Below are positions 5,965 through 16,000 of a stretch of DNA of 34,072 nucleotides, piece after piece. Under the pieces are notes generated by a model that saw only the letters and a program-made list of their open reading frames with translations, was not told the DNA's origin and made no database searches. The stretch's first letter is position 1. Each line of letters begins with the position of its first letter. Made by a program: the position numbers and the translations under genes. This stretch comes from RGIG5952 sp045627605 (GTDB lineage Bacteria; Verrucomicrobiota; Kiritimatiellia; RFP12; JAAYLN01), in contig JAZQOA010000135.1 in the NCBI GenBank assembly GCA_045627605.1, positions 1 to 34,072 of the forward strand. The letters run 5' to 3'.

Positions 5965-7707
5965 TTACTTGTCTTCCTTGGCGGCGGGGTTCCACTCCTC
6001 GCTCTGGGCGAAGGCCTCGTCGAAGGCGGAGGCAAGGCCGACGATGTTCTCGCCGGGCTTCAGGCTCTCCTTGCCGAGCTCCTTGCTGAGCGCCTCGACC
6101 TCGACGTCGGACATGTCGACGGCCTTGATCGAGAGACCAATGCGACGGTCGTCGCTGTCGATGCGGACGATGCGCGCCTCGACTTCCTGGCCGACCTTGA
6201 GGGCGTCCTTGACCTTCTCGACATGGTCGTTGGAAATCTGGGAGATGTGGACGAGGCCGTCCACGCCGTCCTCGAGCTCGACGAACGCGCCGAAGGAGGC
6301 GATCTTCGAAACCTTGCCCTTGACAATCTGGCCGATCGAGTAGCGCGACGCGATCGAGTGCCACGGATCCTCGCTGGCCTGCTTGAGGCCGAGGGAGATG
6401 CGCTGCTGCGAGGGATCGACCTCGAGGACGACCGCCTCGACTTCCTGGCCCTTCTGGAGCATCTCGGAGGGATGGTTGATCTTGCGCGTCCAGGACATGT
6501 CGGAGACGTGGATCATGCCGTCGATGCCGTCCTCGATCTCGACGAAGGCGCCGTAGGAGGTGAAGTTGCGGACCTTGCCCTTCACGCGGCCGCCGACGGG
6601 GTAGCGCTTCTGGACGGTGTCCCAGGGGTTCTCCTCGGTCTGGCGGATGCCGAGCGCGATCTTCTGGTTGACGTTGTCGATCGAGAGGATGACCCCGTCG
6701 CCTCCGTCGCCGATGTTGAGCATGACGGAGGCGCGGGCGACGCGCTTCGTCCACGAGAACTCGGAGATGTGGACGAGACCCTCGATGCCGGGCTCGATCT
6801 CGACGAAGGCGCCGTAGGCGACGAGATTGACGACCTTGCCGTGGACCTTGGCGCCGACGGGGTACTTCTCCTCGATGCCGTCCCACGGGTTCTTCTGGAT
6901 CTGCTTGAGGCCGAGGGAGACGCGCTCGCGCTCCAGATCGACGTCGAGGATGACCACCTCGAGTTCCTGGCCGATCTTGAGCATCTCGCTCGGGTGCTTG
7001 ATGCGGCCCCAGCTCATGTCCGTGATGTGGAGAAGGCCGTCGAGGCCGCTGAGGTCGATGAAGGCGCCGAAGTCGGTGATGTTCTTCACGCGGCCCTGGC
7101 GGTGCTGCCCGATCTGGATGGAGGCGAGAAGGTCGCGCTTCTGGTCCGCCATGCGCTCCTCGAGGAGCTCGCGGCGGGAAATGATGAGGTTGCGGCGCTC
7201 GTTGCTGATCTTGATAAGCTTGAATTCGAGCGTCTGGCCGATGAAGCCGTCGACCTCGTGCACGGGGTCGATGTCGAGCTGCGAGCCGGGGAGGAAGGCG
7301 TCGATGCCGTCCACGTTGACGGTGAGGCCGCCGCGGACCTTGCCGGTGATGACGCCGTTGAGCGTGCAGCCTTCGCTGTATTTCTTGAGGAGGGCCTCCC
7401 AGCGGAGCTTCTCGTCGGCCTTCGACTTGCTGAGCTCGACCATGCCGCTGCGGGTCTCGAGGTTGAGGACGAGGACGTCGATCACGTCGCCCTTCTTGAC
7501 TTCGGTGTCCTTGAACTCGTTGACGGAGACGCTGCCCTCGGCCTTGTACCCGATGTCGACCAGCACGTCGTTGCCGCTGATGGCGAGAACCGTGCCCTTG
7601 ACTATCTCGCCGACGGTGAGCTTGCTCGAAGTGTCGAGCATCGCGGCGAAGTCATCGTAGCTGCCTCCCGTTTTGGCAGCGAATTTAACGGGGTTGTGTT
7701 TTCCCAT
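5965..7707 (-). CDS. rpsA: 30S ribosomal protein S1
   Basis: The 580-residue protein has six S1 (OB-fold) repeats at about residues 31-100, 113-180, 197-270, 281-356, 368-440 and 455-525. The last four share strong signatures such as GKVxNxxxYGAFVEIExGIEGLVHISE. This is the full-length architecture of ribosomal S1, which binds mRNA on the 30S subunit and helps initiation on structured leaders. I chose ATG 7707, which has GGAAAG 6 bases upstream and begins MGKHNPVKFAAK; a longer frame up to 7773 lies in the leader and looks non-coding. A promoter about 210 bases upstream implies a long 5' leader, as is common for autoregulated rpsA genes. The gene seems to be a single-gene unit ending in a hairpin terminator. 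Confidence 0.97.
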   Translation of the reverse strand: MGKHNPVKFAAKTGGSYDDFAAMLDTSSKLTVGEIVKGTVLAISGNDVLVDIGYKAEGSVSVNEFKDTEVKKGDVIDVLVLNLETRSGMVELSKSKADEKLRWEALLKKYSEGCTLNGVITGKVRGGLTVNVDGIDAFLPGSQLDIDPVHEVDGFIGQTLEFKLIKISNERRNLIISRRELLEERMADQKRDLLASIQIGQHRQGRVKNITDFGAFIDLSGLDGLLHITDMSWGRIKHPSEMLKIGQELEVVILDVDLERERVSLGLKQIQKNPWDGIEEKYPVGAKVHGKVVNLVAYGAFVEIEPGIEGLVHISEFSWTKRVARASVMLNIGDGGDGVILSIDNVNQKIALGIRQTEENPWDTVQKRYPVGGRVKGKVRNFTSYGAFVEIEDGIDGMIHVSDMSWTRKINHPSEMLQKGQEVEAVVLEVDPSQQRISLGLKQASEDPWHSIASRYSIGQIVKGKVSKIASFGAFVELEDGVDGLVHISQISNDHVEKVKDALKVGQEVEARIVRIDSDDRRIGLSIKAVDMSDVEVEALSKELGKESLKPGENIVGLASAFDEAFAQSEEWNPAAKEDK

Positions 7708-7912
7708 TGGAACTTTCCGAATCAGGCGCACGGCCGCAGGGGAACTGGCCCGGGGAAGCCTCGGACCCCCCACGAGGGTCTTGACAGACTGTGCCGGGGC
7801 TGCCGCCCCGGCGCCAAACGCCTTCTTGATTGTTGTGCGTTCTTGTTTTGCCGGTTGAAACCGAACCTCGCCCCCGGGCGATGAGTCAACCGGGCCCGCA
7901 CGAAAGTACAGG
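7708..7912 (-). promoter_or_regulatory. Structured 5' leader of rpsA
   Basis: About 205 bases separate the predicted transcription start from the S1 ATG and contain no convincing gene. A perfect 8-bp hairpin (7793-7800 with 7805-7812, loop TGCC) and other GC-rich segments could fold. S1 represses its own synthesis through leader structure in proteobacteria; that this leader does so is only an inference. Confidence 0.35.
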
Positions 7913-7919
7913 CAATACT

Positions 7920-7948
7920 ATAATAGCAAAAACCACGAACTTGCGCAA
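7920..7948 (-). promoter_or_regulatory. rpsA promoter
   Basis: On the minus strand TTGCGC (7943-7948) and TATTAT (7920-7925) have an exact 17-base spacer. The same TTGCGC hexamer with a 17-base spacer appears before the beta-helix gene at 12910-12938, which supports both calls. Confidence 0.65.
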
Positions 7949-7992
7949 ATGAAGCACGCCTCAAATGGATTGGGGATTGGATTGGAAATGAA

Positions 7993-10900
7993 TTACCGGA
8001 GAATCAGCTTGAGGCCGCCGGTCTGGCATTCGTAGCATCCGAGATCGGGTTTGCCATTCACCACGCGGATCGCGCCGAGCAAATCAGTTGCGCCCGTCAT
8101 CCAGTTTTCCAGGACGCCTTTGTCCAGCGCCGGCGACGCCCCGTTCAACCGGTAGTCGCCCTTCTCCGCGTTGCGGAAGAGATTGACGCCCTCGAACGAT
8201 CCCTTGCTGATGCGGACCGGCGCCATGCAATGGTCGAAGAGATCGATCAGGGTGTCATCGCAGGCGAAGACCGCGTAATTCGCATTCTCGTGCGTGGTGA
8301 CATTGTCGCCGATGAGACAGTTCACGACGCGCCCGCCCGTCGCCCACACGCCCGCGCACAGGAACGATTCATTGCCAGCGACCGTGCAGTTCACCAGTTC
8401 GCCCCCTGCAACATACACCGTCCCGACAGGCGAATAGCTCCCGCCCGTCGGCTGGCCCTGCTTCGTAAAGAGGCAGTTGCGAACCGTGCCAGCCACCATC
8501 GCGAGCGCCGTGCCGCCGGAACCGTTCCCTTCGCACCTCAAGGTGCAGTTGCTGATCACCGTCGAGTCGACAAGGGCATTCGCCGAATTGTCGACATAGA
8601 TGCCTGCACCCCTGTTGTTGTAACCGGTGGCGGAGCAATTGCGGACGAGAACGTTCGAAACGCAGCCGCCCTCCGTGCCGATGTAGATGCCGGCGCCACT
8701 GCCCGCAGACGCGCCGGACGCGGTCAGGTTCGCGATCTTCGCGTTCGCGTGCGCCAGGTGGAAGATGCGATGTCCCATGCCAACGGCGTTGAACACGGTC
8801 GCATCGCGCCGTCCCGCGCCGTGGATGTCAAGCCGCTTGGCAATTAAGATCTCGTCGTTCACCGGATACTCGCCTTCGGCGACGACGATCTCGCATCCGT
8901 CAAGGGCAATCGCCACGGCGTCAGTCAGATTTGTCGCCGCATTCTCCCAGCTGTCATACGGCAACTTGGGCGCCGCATTGCTCGCCTTAACGTAGAGAAC
9001 CTTGCCAAGGGCCGTCACCCGCACGACCGACGGAGCCGCGACCTCATCGCCAGTCGTCCGGTTTACGACACGCAGCTTCACCTCGTAGCTGCCGATGTCG
9101 AACGGATGGCTCGCCGTGGCACCCTCAATCTCCTCCTCGCCCTTGCCGTCGCCCCAATTCCAATAACAGATGAGTTCGTCATCCTCTGCTCCGACCGCAG
9201 ACACCTTGAAGCTGACCGCATGCGGCGCAAAGCCACTCGTCTCGTCCACCGCGCCAAAGTCGGCGCTGAACACATTGACCTGCGATTCCACCGCGCCGAT
9301 GTCCGGCGCCTTCCCGACAATGCGCGGGTTGCCAAAGATGTCCTTTGCATCGGCCATCCACTCCTCCTCGTCCGCCCCGTTGAACGCCTTGGACTTCACG
9401 GACGGCGTCAGGTCAAGCGCATTGATGTCCGCGAATGGGTGTTCCTCGGTGTGGCAGTCGTCATTGATGTACGTGGAGGCGACGCAGTTCTCGAAGCAGC
9501 TCGCAGTGCCGTCCCACGTCTGGCCAAGCGGATCAATTGCGCCCGTTCTCTCGTTCTCGGCGATGATGCAGCTCACCACGCGGCCGTTGCCGCTCGCCCA
9601 GACGCCCGGACGATGCGCGCCACTGTTGAGCGCAACCGTGCAGTTCACGAGCCGTCCGCCCGTGATCTTCACCGTGCCGCCGCTGCTACCATCGCAGTGA
9701 TTGGGCTTGTTGTACACGAAAAGCGAGTTCCGGACCGTGCCGCCGGCCATCATAAGCGCATAGCCACCGCTTCCTCCCTCGCAATAGGCTGTGCAATTGC
9801 TGATGACGACCGAATCCACGAGCGCGTGGTCCTCGTCAGCGGGCTTGGCGATGGCGATGCCGCCGCCGACCTTCGGATAGGCATTGGCCTTGCAGTTGAA
9901 GATGACGGCATTCGAGACGCAGCCGCCGTATGGTCCGATGTAGACGCCCGCGCCGTCAACCCGCGAGTCGAAATCGCGAATCGTCACGCCGGAGACCTCG
10001 GTCTCGGGATCTTCGAGGTCGAAGAGTCGGTAGCCGGCTGCAGCCGCCTTGAGAACGACGTTCGACGCAATACCGTCCACACCGCGCACCTTGACCGCCT
10101 TCTTGAGGACGATCTCCTTTTCGACAAGATGCATACCGTTCGAAACAATAACCGTGCAACCTCCGATCGAGACCTCGGCGGCGTCCGTCAGCTTCGCCGC
10201 CGCCGTCGCCCACGTCGCATAAGGAGCGGCCGCATCGGGGTTGTCCTTGACGACATAGAGCGTCTCGCCGACCGACTTCACGTGCGCCGTCGACGGCACG
10301 GCGTAGATCGCGCCGGACGTCATGTTGGACGCGAGCATTCCCACATCGGTCACGCAATACGAGAACTCATGCTCGGCCGTCAGGCCCTCCGTCATCTCGT
10401 CATAGACGCCGTCGCCGTTCCAGTCCCAGTAGCAGGCGACCTCATTCGCCTCGGCTCCGTTCGCCGACACCGTGTAGTTGACTGTGACCGGCGAGAAGCC
10501 CTCGCTCGCATCCGCCTCGAACTCGGCGGAGAACTTGTTCGCATCGGCCTCCACGGCGCCGATGTCCGGATTCTGACCGCTCACGCGCGGATTGCCCATG
10601 ATGTCGACCGCGCCGACCATCCAAGGTTCCTCTTCCGCGCCGTTGAACGCGGCGGACTTCGCCGACGGCGTGAGATCGAGCACCTCGATGGCGGTGAACG
10701 GATGCTCCTCGGTGAAGCAATCGTCGTTGATGTACTTGGAGACGACGCAGTTCTCGAAGCAACTCGCCGTACCCGTCCACGTCTGGTCCAGAGGATCGGT
10801 CCCGGTGGTCATCTTGTTCTCGGCGATGATGCAGCTCACGACCTTGCCGTCACCGCTCGCCCAAACGCCCGGACGGTACGCCGCCGAATTGAGCGTGATC

Positions 10901-12837
10901 GTGCAGTTGACGAGCCGTCCGCCCGTGATCTTAACCGTACCGCCGCTGTTGCTGATGATATTCCGGGGCGTGTTGTACATGAAGAGCGAGTTCCTGACCG
11001 TGCCGCCGGCCATGCAGATCGCATTGCCACCCGAGCCGCCTTCGCAGTAGGCCTTGCAGTTGGTGATGACGACCGAATCGACGAGCGCAGCGTCGGACGC
11101 GGCGATGTAGATGCCGCCGCCGCTCTGGCCGTAGCCGCTGCAGCCGCAGTTCCGCACCAGACAGTTCGAGACGGTTCCGCCGTCGGTGTTGATGAAAACG
11201 CCACCGCCGTTGCCGCTATATGACGAGCCCATGATCGTCAGCCCGCTCACCTCCGCCTCGGCGTTCGCCAACTGGAAGAGACGATAACCGGACGTCTTGG
11301 CGCTCACGGTCACGTCGGCGGGATCGCCAGTCAAGCCACGCACCTTGACGGCTGAGGAGAGGATGCTCTCGGCGGTCGCCTGGTGCGTGCCGTTCGAAAG
11401 AACGACCGTGCAACCGTCAACCGCCACGGCAAGCGCGTCCGAAAGCGTCGCCGCCGCCTTCTCCCACGTGTCATACGGCGCGACCGGCGTCGCGCTTTCC
11501 TTGCGGACGTAGACCGTTTCGCCGACCGACTTGATCGAAACCTTGCCTGGCACGGCGTAGGTCTCGCCCGTCGCGGCGTTGACGACCGTGAGCCCGACCG
11601 AACTGAAGCACGGCGTGAACTGATGCGACGCCGTGAGCCCGTAAGTCGTCTCGTCAACCGTGCCGTCGCCGTTCCAGTCCCAGAGGCAGACCAGGTTCGC
11701 AAGATCGACGCCCGCAACCGCAACCGTGAAATTCACATCCAGCGGGGCGAAACCGGCGTCAATGTCGGCGGCAAACGACGCCGAGAGTTCTTCCGGATTC
11801 ATCTCGACCGCGCCAATGTCGGGGGCCGCGCCCATGATGCGAGAATGACCAACGAGATCGGCTGCGCCCATCCAGCTCTCGGTCGCCGCCTTGTCAACCG
11901 CCGCCGACCCCGGAACAGGCGTGAAGTCGTAATGTGCCGCATCACGGAACGGATGAGACTCCTCGAAGCAGAAATCATTGATCTTGGCCGTGCCGACGCA
12001 ATTCGAGAAGCAGCTCGCCGTCCCCGCCCAGGTGATGCTCTTCGCGTCGAGCGCCGTCGGATGGGTGTTCTCCGCGATGATGCAGTCGACGACCCGTCCG
12101 CCCGTCGCCCACACGCCCGAGCACTTCATGATGTGGTTCAGGGCGATCGTGCAGTTCTTCAGAAGGCCGGCCTCGATCTTGACCGCGCCGCACTCGACCA
12201 GACTGCTGGCGATGGTGTTCTTCAGGAAAAGCGAATTCACCACCTTGGCATTGGCGCTTGTCATGAACAGCGCCGCGCCGCCATAAGGCCCTTCGCAGTG
12301 TGACGTGCAGTTGCTGATGATCACCGAATCGACGAGCGCGGGAGAGTCCTTGGCGATGTAGATGCCGCCGCCAACATGACCGTAGGCGTAGGACTTGCAG
12401 TTGAAGATCTCGCAATGGTCCACCGTGCCGCCCATCGCATCGATGTAAACGCCCGTGCCGCTTACCTGCGCCTGCTTGTTGTCACCGTCGATCATCACGC
12501 ACGTGAGTCGCGCATCAGGATGGTTAAGTCTCATCACGCGATGGGAATTGTCGCCCGTGAGCTTCAGCGTGACATCCGTGCGGTTGCCGGTCGCGCTCGT
12601 AATCGTAACGCCCTTCTCAACGGTGGTCTCCTCCTTGCACAGGTAGGTGCCGGTCTTGAGGAGAAGCGTGTCGCCATCGGAGACCCGAGTCAGGGCGTAG
12701 GCAATCGACGAATACGGCGCCCCCTCGCTGCCGTCGCCGGAATCGTCGAAACTCCCGCTGGATTCGACGTATTTCGCGGTTCCGGCCCATGCGCCGAAAG
12801 ACGCCACGACAAGCGCGGCAAAGATTTTTCCTTTCAT
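7993..12837 (-). CDS. Secreted repeat protein: four right-handed beta-helix blocks alternating with three PKD-like domains
   Basis: The 1614-residue protein starts with a signal peptide (MKGKIFAALVVASFGAWAG). Four homologous blocks of about 325 residues (roughly 20-345, 440-765, 860-1190, 1285-1614) contain parallel-beta-helix signatures such as GGGIYIA, DSVVISNCT, GGTVRNSLF and GGRLVNCTI. Each block ends in a motif like PDIGAVE. Between them lie three Ig/PKD-like domains with CLWDWNGDG or CYWDWNGDG cores near residues 383, 802 and 1226, giving a period of about 420 residues. Blocks 2 and 3 are the most alike, which suggests recent duplication. The architecture points to an extracellular or surface protein that binds or cleaves polysaccharide, but I see no clear lyase active site and no sorting tail; the C-terminus is GGLKLILR. 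A GGAG ribosome-binding site precedes ATG 12837. Confidence 0.88.
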   Translation of the reverse strand: MKGKIFAALVVASFGAWAGTAKYVESSGSFDDSGDGSEGAPYSSIAYALTRVSDGDTLLLKTGTYLCKEETTVEKGVTITSATGNRTDVTLKLTGDNSHRVMRLNHPDARLTCVMIDGDNKQAQVSGTGVYIDAMGGTVDHCEIFNCKSYAYGHVGGGIYIAKDSPALVDSVIISNCTSHCEGPYGGAALFMTSANAKVVNSLFLKNTIASSLVECGAVKIEAGLLKNCTIALNHIMKCSGVWATGGRVVDCIIAENTHPTALDAKSITWAGTASCFSNCVGTAKINDFCFEESHPFRDAAHYDFTPVPGSAAVDKAATESWMGAADLVGHSRIMGAAPDIGAVEMNPEELSASFAADIDAGFAPLDVNFTVAVAGVDLANLVCLWDWNGDGTVDETTYGLTASHQFTPCFSSVGLTVVNAATGETYAVPGKVSIKSVGETVYVRKESATPVAPYDTWEKAAATLSDALAVAVDGCTVVLSNGTHQATAESILSSAVKVRGLTGDPADVTVSAKTSGYRLFQLANAEAEVSGLTIMGSSYSGNGGGVFINTDGGTVSNCLVRNCGCSGYGQSGGGIYIAASDAALVDSVVITNCKAYCEGGSGGNAICMAGGTVRNSLFMYNTPRNIISNSGGTVKITGGRLVNCTITLNSAAYRPGVWASGDGKVVSCIIAENKMTTGTDPLDQTWTGTASCFENCVVSKYINDDCFTEEHPFTAIEVLDLTPSAKSAAFNGAEEEPWMVGAVDIMGNPRVSGQNPDIGAVEADANKFSAEFEADASEGFSPVTVNYTVSANGAEANEVACYWDWNGDGVYDEMTEGLTAEHEFSYCVTDVGMLASNMTSGAIYAVPSTAHVKSVGETLYVVKDNPDAAAPYATWATAAAKLTDAAEVSIGGCTVIVSNGMHLVEKEIVLKKAVKVRGVDGIASNVVLKAAAAGYRLFDLEDPETEVSGVTIRDFDSRVDGAGVYIGPYGGCVSNAVIFNCKANAYPKVGGGIAIAKPADEDHALVDSVVISNCTAYCEGGSGGYALMMAGGTVRNSLFVYNKPNHCDGSSGGTVKITGGRLVNCTVALNSGAHRPGVWASGNGRVVSCIIAENERTGAIDPLGQTWDGTASCFENCVASTYINDDCHTEEHPFADINALDLTPSVKSKAFNGADEEEWMADAKDIFGNPRIVGKAPDIGAVESQVNVFSADFGAVDETSGFAPHAVSFKVSAVGAEDDELICYWNWGDGKGEEEIEGATASHPFDIGSYEVKLRVVNRTTGDEVAAPSVVRVTALGKVLYVKASNAAPKLPYDSWENAATNLTDAVAIALDGCEIVVAEGEYPVNDEILIAKRLDIHGAGRRDATVFNAVGMGHRIFHLAHANAKIANLTASGASAGSGAGIYIGTEGGCVSNVLVRNCSATGYNNRGAGIYVDNSANALVDSTVISNCTLRCEGNGSGGTALAMVAGTVRNCLFTKQGQPTGGSYSPVGTVYVAGGELVNCTVAGNESFLCAGVWATGGRVVNCLIGDNVTTHENANYAVFACDDTLIDLFDHCMAPVRISKGSFEGVNLFRNAEKGDYRLNGASPALDKGVLENWMTGATDLLGAIRVVNGKPDLGCYECQTGGLKLILR

Positions 12838-12902
12838 TTCAGATTCTCCACTCCGAAAACAAGCGAGGCAAAAACCCCGGCCGGGGACTGTGATTCAAAC
12901 GA

Positions 12903-12938
12903 TGCCATAATTATGGCAAACTGCAGACTTAAGCGCAA
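12903..12938 (-). promoter_or_regulatory. Promoter of the beta-helix gene with palindrome over the -10 box
   Basis: On the minus strand TTGCGC (12933-12938), a 17-base spacer and CATAAT (12910-12915). A perfect 16-bp palindrome TGCCATAATTATGGCA (12903-12918) covers the -10 box, a position where a bound repressor would block polymerase. Confidence 0.6.
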
Positions 12939-12977
12939 GTGTTTTGGCATTTGAGCAGATATTTCCAGCGGGTGCAA

Positions 12978-13006
12978 TTGCCTTTGCCGCCGGGAAATGT
13001 TAGAAT
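12978..13006 (+). promoter_or_regulatory. Promoter of the hybrid histidine kinase gene
   Basis: TTGCCT (12978-12983), a 17-base spacer and TAGAAT (13001-13006), with the start codon at 13028. It is divergent from the beta-helix promoter, with about 40 bases between the two -35 boxes. Confidence 0.6.
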
Positions 13007-13027
13007 TAGCCCAACGGGGGATGTCAT

Positions 13028-16000
13028 ATGCTTGAGGACAAGGGAAAGTCTGCCAACGCCTCGGGGGTGCTGGCCAGTCTCTTCGCCGCCAATGAAGTCA
13101 GGGCCAACAGACTGTGCCGCAACGCGCATATCGCGTCAGTGTTGATCGGCGTCGTTCTTGTTTTGTGCTACCGCGATTCCGCAAACGTGTCGAACGCCGC
13201 CTGGATTTGCCGTCTCTTCGCCATCCTAGCCCCCGTCCACGTCTTCTCGCTCGTCGCCGCCTGCGCCGTCGGGTTCAGGCACCGCTCGGCAAAGTACATC
13301 CTGCTTTTTGGCGGAGCCCTCGCGTCGATGCTTGGCGCGGGGCTTGTCGGCTCCTACGCGTCGTTCCTCCTCTTCTTCCCGATTGCGCTCACCGCCCGCT
13401 ACTTCGACCCCGGCCTCACCGTCGCCACGACGGCGGCCATGATTCCCCTGTGCCTTCTCTCGCACGTGGTCAACGTCTGGCTGGGGCTTCCAGACTTCTC
13501 GATGCTCCACCTGCCCGCAGGCGCGACCTTCAACTTGGACCCCGCCGGCGCAAACATCTTTCTCGACGCCACCCCCGACAGGCCCCAGACGCTCGTCAAC
13601 CACATTGTCTGGCAGTTTCCGTCGGGCGTGCTCTTCCTCATGCTCTTCGGCTTGTTGGCGACGGCCGTCTCCGCCGCGGGCCGGCGCCTGGCGAAGTATT
13701 GCGCCGAGCGCATGCAGGCGAAGGTCAACGAGCGAGACAACGCAATCCGCGCCGTCGTAAATCTTGCCGTCTCCATCGAGCCGGGCGAAAGGGCCGTCCG
13801 CCAGGTCCTGCGCGAATCGGCGGGAATTGTCGACGCATGCTACGCCTCGATGGTGAAGTACGGGGGGAACGAAAGCCGCTCGCTTTACAAGCGGTGGTTC
13901 GATGGCGACGGGCGTGACGAACCCGACTTCAGCGAGAAGGCCGCGTCGCTTTCGTTCGAGCTTCTCGCGTCATCAGGTTCCTACACCTACCACGCGCCAA
14001 GTGACATCGAGGTTTTCGACAAGGCCATGGAGGCGCACGGGGCGCGCACCCTCATGCTTGAGCGCATCTATATCAACGGCAAGCCCTGGGGGCACCTTTG
14101 CCTGCTCTCGAAGCGTGAAAACGCCGACACGGCCGAAAACAAGGAGGCGGCTGTCCGCATCGCCCGCATTCTCGCCATCGTCTTGCGCCGCTCCGCGTCG
14201 GCCGCGGCCGCGGCGGAGCGCCAGAAGAACAGCGACGCCATGGAAAAGGAACTCGCCGCCCTGCAGTCGGGAGCCACCATCTCCGAGCCCCGCCTCTTCC
14301 TCGAGGCAATCCGCAGTCGGTTCGGCGCCGGCCACTGCTATCTCTCCAAATACGGGAAAGACGGCATCTCCACGATTAGCCGCGGCTTCATTGTCTCGGC
14401 ATCGGACCTTGGACCCGACGGGGAATCCTGGCAGTGCGCGGACCCGTCGTTCGCGTTTGGCCACCGGGGCGAGTTCAGCCCCCGCGGCCTGAAAACGGTC
14501 TACGACGGCGACGTTGAGAAACTCGGCAATCTCTACGGCGGTTCCTGCGGGAATCTTTTTCCCGGCATGGCGACGCTGGTGGCGTGCCCCGTCTTCGTCA
14601 AGGGCATGTCCTGGGGCGCCTTGTGCATCGCCTTCCCCGAACATCGTGAAATCGGCGAAATCGAAGGCAATTTCCTCGTTCGAAGCGCCAGCGTCATCGG
14701 CAGCGCCCTTGAACGCAAGGAGGTCTACGCGGAGTTGTCCGAGGCCCGCGACGCCGCCCAGCGCGAAAACGAATTCGTCAACCGCGTCATCAATTTCAGC
14801 CCGGTGGCCTGCTTCGTCAAGGACGCCGACGACGATTTCCGCTACATCCGTTGCAACGCCGCCTACGCCCGGCACATGCGGCGCGCGAAAAGCGAGATCA
14901 TCGGGCGGACGGACGGCGAAATCCTCGCCGCGGACGCCGCCCGCGCGATGCGGGAACGGGACGCCCTGGTCGTCGACCGCGGCGGCCTCCTCCACTACGA
15001 CGGGGAAAGCTTCATCCACCGCGACGAAGGCGTCCTCGTCGAACGCTGGGACCAGATGATGGTGACCTCCGACAACCGGCGCCTCATCATTTGCTTCCTC
15101 AACGACATCACCAAGGACCGCCGCCAAATCGAGGACGAACGCCGCCTCCGCGACGCCTACCTCGAGCAACACGAGCTCGCGTCACTTTGGGAAAACCTTG
15201 TCAACGCCATTCCGCTCAGAATCTACATCAAGGACGCCGACAACGACCTCCGCTACATGGCCTGCAACAAGTTCTACATCGACGGATTCGGCTTCCGCGG
15301 CGCCACGCCGGTCGGAAAACGCGCCGAGGAGATATACCCGCTGGAGATCGCCCGCGGCTACACGCGGTCAACCCTGGAGACGCTCGCCCTGAAGCGGACG
15401 AATGTCATCGACGAATTCGACAAGACGCCCGACGGCTGCATTTTCGACATCCGCACCACGGAAACCCCGTACCGAACCCAGCGCGGACGGCACCTGGTCT
15501 TCGGCTACAGCATCGACATGACGGACGACAACACGGCAATCGACATCGAGCGGAAGATGTCCGAAATCCTGCGCCTCCCCTTCGTCGACGAGACATTCGA
15601 GTCTTTCCTCGGATCGGCCTTTCGCATTCTCAGCTCCGGCGGACGCACCGCCGTCGCGCTCCTCGGGCTCTATTCCGCCGACGGCAAGTTGGTCGCTTCG
15701 TATTCGGAGCCAGGAACCGGAGGCTTCGCCGACATCACCGGCGAGTTGCTCGCGAAGATCGCGGACGGCATCAAGGGCGACATTCTCCAAAACGGCGTCG
15801 CCGCCTACGACGACTTCCCGCAATCCTACCCGGAGGTCGTGCAGGGGGACGCCCTGCGCCGCATCACCTCCGTCGCCGTGCTGCCTGTCGCGGGAAGCGC
15901 CCCCCTTTACGTGGCCCTCGCATTCAAGATTCGCCAGCGTTTTTCGCGCCGCTATCTGGAGAAACTGCCCCTTTTGGCCGAGGCGCTTTCGGTTGTGCGT

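Noticed and set aside
5944..7884. Plus-strand 646-codon frame antisense to rpsA
   Set aside because: Asp/Val/Leu/Ala-rich low-complexity translation repeating with the S1 domains; it is a shadow of rpsA.
7722..7964. Small minus-strand frame of 80 codons upstream of rpsA
   Set aside because: It overlaps the predicted promoter and structured leader, has no ribosome-binding site and shows no recognisable composition.
9106..11223. Plus-strand 705-codon frame antisense to the beta-helix gene
   Set aside because: Repeats in step with the beta-helix blocks and is Arg/His/Asp-rich; a shadow of the real gene, which has a signal peptide and promoter.
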